From contig CAZMGD010000061.1 in the NCBI GenBank assembly GCA_964565705.1, forward strand, positions 1 through 24,025: a stretch of DNA of 24,025 bases, given 5' to 3'. How positions within the stretch are numbered: position 1 is the first letter of the stretch; every line of letters begins with the position of its first letter. A model generated the notes under the pieces. That model did no database searches. It saw only the letters and a program-made list of their open reading frames with translations, and was not told the origin of the DNA. Origin of the DNA: CAZMGD01 sp964565705 (GTDB lineage Bacteria; Actinomycetota; Acidimicrobiia; Acidimicrobiales; Ilumatobacteraceae). A program made the position numbers and the translations under genes. Positions 21,754-24,025 of this stretch are shown here, in pieces.

Positions 21754-22371
21754 GTGAGCGACGACACCTCGGCCCACGCCCTCCCACCGTGGTTCGTCGC
21801 GGTCCGCCACGGCGAGACGGCGTGGTCGGCCACCGGGCGGCACACGAGCACGACCGATGTCGATCTCACCGAGCACGGCCGCGAGCGCGCCGCCCTGCTG
21901 GCCGAGTACCTCCAGCAATGGATCGACCCCACCCAGGCGGTCGTGTTCTCCAGCCCGCGGCAGCGGGCTCTGGCGACGGCGGAGCTCGCCGTGCCGGGCG
22001 TCGCGCTGCGCGTCACGGACCTGCTGGTGGAGGTCGACTACGGGGACTACGAGGGCCTGACGAACGCCGAGATCCAGGAATCGCGGCCCGGGTGGGAGCT
22101 CTTCCGCGACGGCTGTCCGGGCGGCGAGCCGATCGCCGATGCCGGGGCGCGCGCCGATGGGTTCGTCGAGCTGGCGACCGAGCACAGCGCCGGGCGCCCG
22201 GTGCTGCTGTTCAGCCACGGCCACTTCGGCAGGATCCTGACCGCGCGGTTGCTCGGCCTCGACGCATCCCAGGCGATGTTGCTGTACAACGACACGGGGT
22301 CGGTCGGCGTGGTGATGCTCCGGCGCGGGTCGTACGTGCTCGACGCCTGGAACACGAGGCCGCCGCTGTGA
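21754..22371 (+). CDS. Histidine phosphatase family protein (phosphoglycerate-mutase-like)
   Basis: A 205-residue member of the histidine phosphatase superfamily, which uses a phosphohistidine intermediate to remove or transfer phosphate. The catalytic RHGET is at about residues 18-22 in VAVRHGETAWSATGRHTSTTDVDLTEHGRERA. SSPRQRALATAEL supplies the second phosphate-pocket Arg, and LLFSHGHFGRIL carries the second catalytic His. EVDYGDYEGLTNAEI holds the conserved acidic region. The substrate could be a phosphosugar, a nucleotide or another small phosphate and cannot be read from the sequence. The GTG at 21754 is used because it lies just before the domain; no clear Shine-Dalgarno sequence at normal distance supports it. 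It diverges from hrcA across the CIRCE-like site and ends 31 nt before the synthetase ATG. Confidence 0.88.
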   Translation: MSDDTSAHALPPWFVAVRHGETAWSATGRHTSTTDVDLTEHGRERAALLAEYLQQWIDPTQAVVFSSPRQRALATAELAVPGVALRVTDLLVEVDYGDYEGLTNAEIQESRPGWELFRDGCPGGEPIADAGARADGFVELATEHSAGRPVLLFSHGHFGRILTARLLGLDASQAMLLYNDTGSVGVVMLRRGSYVLDAWNTRPPL

Positions 22372-22402
22372 CTGCCCGGCCTCGGTGCGGATATCGGTCT
22401 CC

Positions 22403-23929
22403 ATGCCGGGCAGTGCGCGGCGGTTCGACGCCGTGAGGACGATCCACGGGGCGCTGGCCGCGGTCGCCGCCGAGCGGCCGGACGCGACGGCGGTCGTGCT
22501 GGAGGGATCGACGTGGACGTTCGCGACGCTGCAGCGGCGGGTCGGCGCGGCGGCCTCGGTGGTCGCCGAGCGCACCGCGGCGGGTGATCGCGTGGCGGTG
22601 GTCGCGTGGAACGGGCCGTGGTGGCTGGAGGCGGCGTTCGGGGTGCCGGCGGCCGGGCGGCTGCTGGCGATGATCAGCCCGCGGCTGACCGTGACGGAGA
22701 TCGAGGGCCAGCTCGACACCGTCGACGCCGCGCTCGTCGTCGTCGACCCGAACGTCGTGTCGTCACCCGACGCGCTGCGCCGGCGGGGCCGGGCGGTCAT
22801 GACGCTCGACGAGTGGACGGCCTCGCTCGGCACGGCGGCCCCGTCCGCAACGTTCGACGCCGACGACGAACGAGCGTGGCTGGTGTTCACGAGCGGCACC
22901 ACGTCGCGGCCGAAGGCGGCAGTGCTGACCCATGCCGGCCTGCTGGCCGCGATCGAGGCGACCGCCGCGGCCCGCCCGGCCGACCCCGACGACGTCTACC
23001 TGTACGTGTTCCCGATGTGGCACGTCGCGCTCTACAACGTGTTGTGCCGGCTCCTCGTGGGCCGCCCCGTCGTGCTCCAGCCCCGGTTCGACGCCCGCGG
23101 CGTGATCGACGCCGTTCGCGATCACGGGGTCCGATCGATCTCGCTGGCGGCGACGATGCTGGACGCCGTGGTCGACGAGGTCGACACCGATCCCCATGCG
23201 GTCGACGCGCTCGCGTCCCTGCGCGACATCACCTATGGCGCGGCGCCGATGCCGTCGACGGTGCTCCGCCGCTCCGCCGCGCTCCTCGACGTCGGCTTCT
23301 GGCAGGGCTACGGGATGACCGAGCTGTCGGGCAACGCCGTGTTCCTCGACGCCGGCGATCACCGGCGAGGCCTCGCCGGCGAGCCCGAGTTGCTGCGCGC
23401 CGCCGGCCGTCCGGCCCCCGGTGTCGAGGTGCGGATCGCCGACGACGGTGAGATCGAGGTCCGGGCCCCGCAGATGATGGCCGGGTACTGGGCCGACGTG
23501 CCGGCGACCGCCGCCGCGTTCACGGACGACGGATGGCTGCGCACCGGCGACGTCGGGACGCTCGACGACACCGGGCTGCTGTCGGTGCTCGACCGCAAGA
23601 AGGACGTGATCATCACCGGCGGCGAGAACGTCTCGGCCCGGGAGGTTGAGGAGGTGCTGCTGCAGCACCCGGCCGTCGCCGACGTCGCCGTCGTCGGCGT
23701 GCCCGATGCCCGCTGGGGCGAGAACGTGTGCGCTGTCGTCGTGCCGGCAGCTCCCGTGGACGCCGCCGAGCTGCGGTCGTTCGCGCGCGAGCGACTCGCC
23801 GGCTTCAAGGTCCCCCGCCACATCGTCGAGCGCGAGTCCCTCCCCGTGAACGCCTCCGGCAAGGTCCTCAAGTCCGACCTGCGCGCCTGGCTCACGGCGA
23901 CCCCCCACCTCCTCGCCCCCCGGTCCTGA
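22403..23929 (+). CDS. AMP-dependent acyl-CoA synthetase/ligase (ANL superfamily)
   Basis: A 508-residue adenylate-forming enzyme that activates a carboxylic acid with ATP and then transfers it to CoA. The phosphate-binding loop is FTSGTTSRPKAAVLTH (from residue 162), in which Ser replaces the usual Gly after TSGTT. YGMTELSG holds the A5 Thr-Glu. GWLRTGDVGTLDDTGLLSVLDRKKDVIITGGENVSAREVEEVL contains the ribose-binding Asp and the hinge region. Lys487 in NASGKVLKSDLR is the catalytic lysine. The substrate may be a medium- or long-chain fatty acid or an aromatic acid. ATG at 22403 is preferred; an in-frame GTG at 22385 would add six residues. It lies close behind the histidine phosphatase gene and may be co-transcribed with it. 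Confidence 0.92.
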   Translation: MPGSARRFDAVRTIHGALAAVAAERPDATAVVLEGSTWTFATLQRRVGAAASVVAERTAAGDRVAVVAWNGPWWLEAAFGVPAAGRLLAMISPRLTVTEIEGQLDTVDAALVVVDPNVVSSPDALRRRGRAVMTLDEWTASLGTAAPSATFDADDERAWLVFTSGTTSRPKAAVLTHAGLLAAIEATAAARPADPDDVYLYVFPMWHVALYNVLCRLLVGRPVVLQPRFDARGVIDAVRDHGVRSISLAATMLDAVVDEVDTDPHAVDALASLRDITYGAAPMPSTVLRRSAALLDVGFWQGYGMTELSGNAVFLDAGDHRRGLAGEPELLRAAGRPAPGVEVRIADDGEIEVRAPQMMAGYWADVPATAAAFTDDGWLRTGDVGTLDDTGLLSVLDRKKDVIITGGENVSAREVEEVLLQHPAVADVAVVGVPDARWGENVCAVVVPAAPVDAAELRSFARERLAGFKVPRHIVERESLPVNASGKVLKSDLRAWLTATPHLLAPRS

Positions 23930-23971
23930 GCAACACGCGGGGGTCAGACGCGCGCCGGGCAGGTCACCGAG

Positions 23972-23987
23972 GCTTCGCGAGCGAAGC
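23972..23987. terminator. Short perfect hairpin downstream of the acyl-CoA synthetase gene
   Basis: GCTTCG, loop CGAG, CGAAGC form a perfect stem about 40 nt after the stop codon, inside a run of CGAAGCGAGCTC-like sequence. There is no T-tract. It may be a terminator or one end of a dispersed repeat cut by the window edge. No gene is visible between 23930 and 24025. Confidence 0.4.
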
Positions 23988-24025
23988 GAGCTCCCCGAAC
24001 ACAACGGACGCCGCTGCGATCCGGC

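Noticed and set aside
20638..22902. HrcA fused to a long N-terminal extension
   Set aside because: The open frame continues upstream by chance, antisense to the histidine phosphatase and synthetase genes. The family start MLDERK and the CIRCE-like site place the true start at 21633.

Overview
The window is high-GC, densely coding bacterial DNA. Several features suggest an actinobacterium, most likely an uncultured or little-studied member of Acidimicrobiia (Ilumatobacter/Iamia-like); this is inference, as there is no rRNA or marker set to prove it. The features are a BldD-type regulator, an hrcA-dnaJ-rsmE-hemW block, secreted proteins with long Thr/Pro linkers, 'RLxDTR...DITGYF' wall repeats, many GTG starts, and starts placed 7-9 nt after a TANNNT box, as in leaderless transcription. 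A run of exactly 100 N (14864-14963) shows that this is a scaffolded draft assembly.

Layout. 1-2866 (minus): an aldo/keto reductase and an orphan GroES-like protein, then hisI and trpE, with trpE running off the left edge. 2946-5798 (plus): a secreted, Thr-tailed beta-propeller-like protein, a hairpin terminator, and an SDR oxidoreductase. 5779-9198 (minus): a Nat-type ABC exporter (ATPase and permease) followed by a full-length 2,2-dialkylglycine decarboxylase gene that overlaps the SDR tail to tail. 9263-12294 (plus): a DUF4032 kinase-like protein and a secreted protein with three wall repeats plus a HEVGH metalloprotease-like end. 12304-13954: a TetR repressor diverging from a TauD-type dioxygenase, with a palindromic operator inside the dioxygenase promoter. 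13974-14608: a VapBC-type pair whose antitoxin has a damaged N terminus. 14609-15084: a cluster of hairpin-forming repeats broken by the assembly gap, then a perfect 23-bp-arm hairpin. 15079-15152 (minus): tRNA-Val(GAC).

15210-17106: a membrane-anchored YcnI-type copper protein diverging from an IPNS-like 2-oxoglutarate/Fe(II) oxygenase. 17114-21633 (minus): hrcA, dnaJ, rsmE, a bldD homologue and hemW, a stress/regulatory block headed by a CIRCE-like site. 21754-23929 (plus): a histidine phosphatase and an acyl-CoA synthetase.

No complete new multi-gene defence or mobile system is evident. The features most worth following are the repeat cluster beside tRNA-Val, the BldD homologue whose c-di-GMP signature is only partly kept, the operator-in-promoter arrangement of the TetR/TauD pair, the absence of a canonical start codon for rsmE, and the secreted HEVGH protein.
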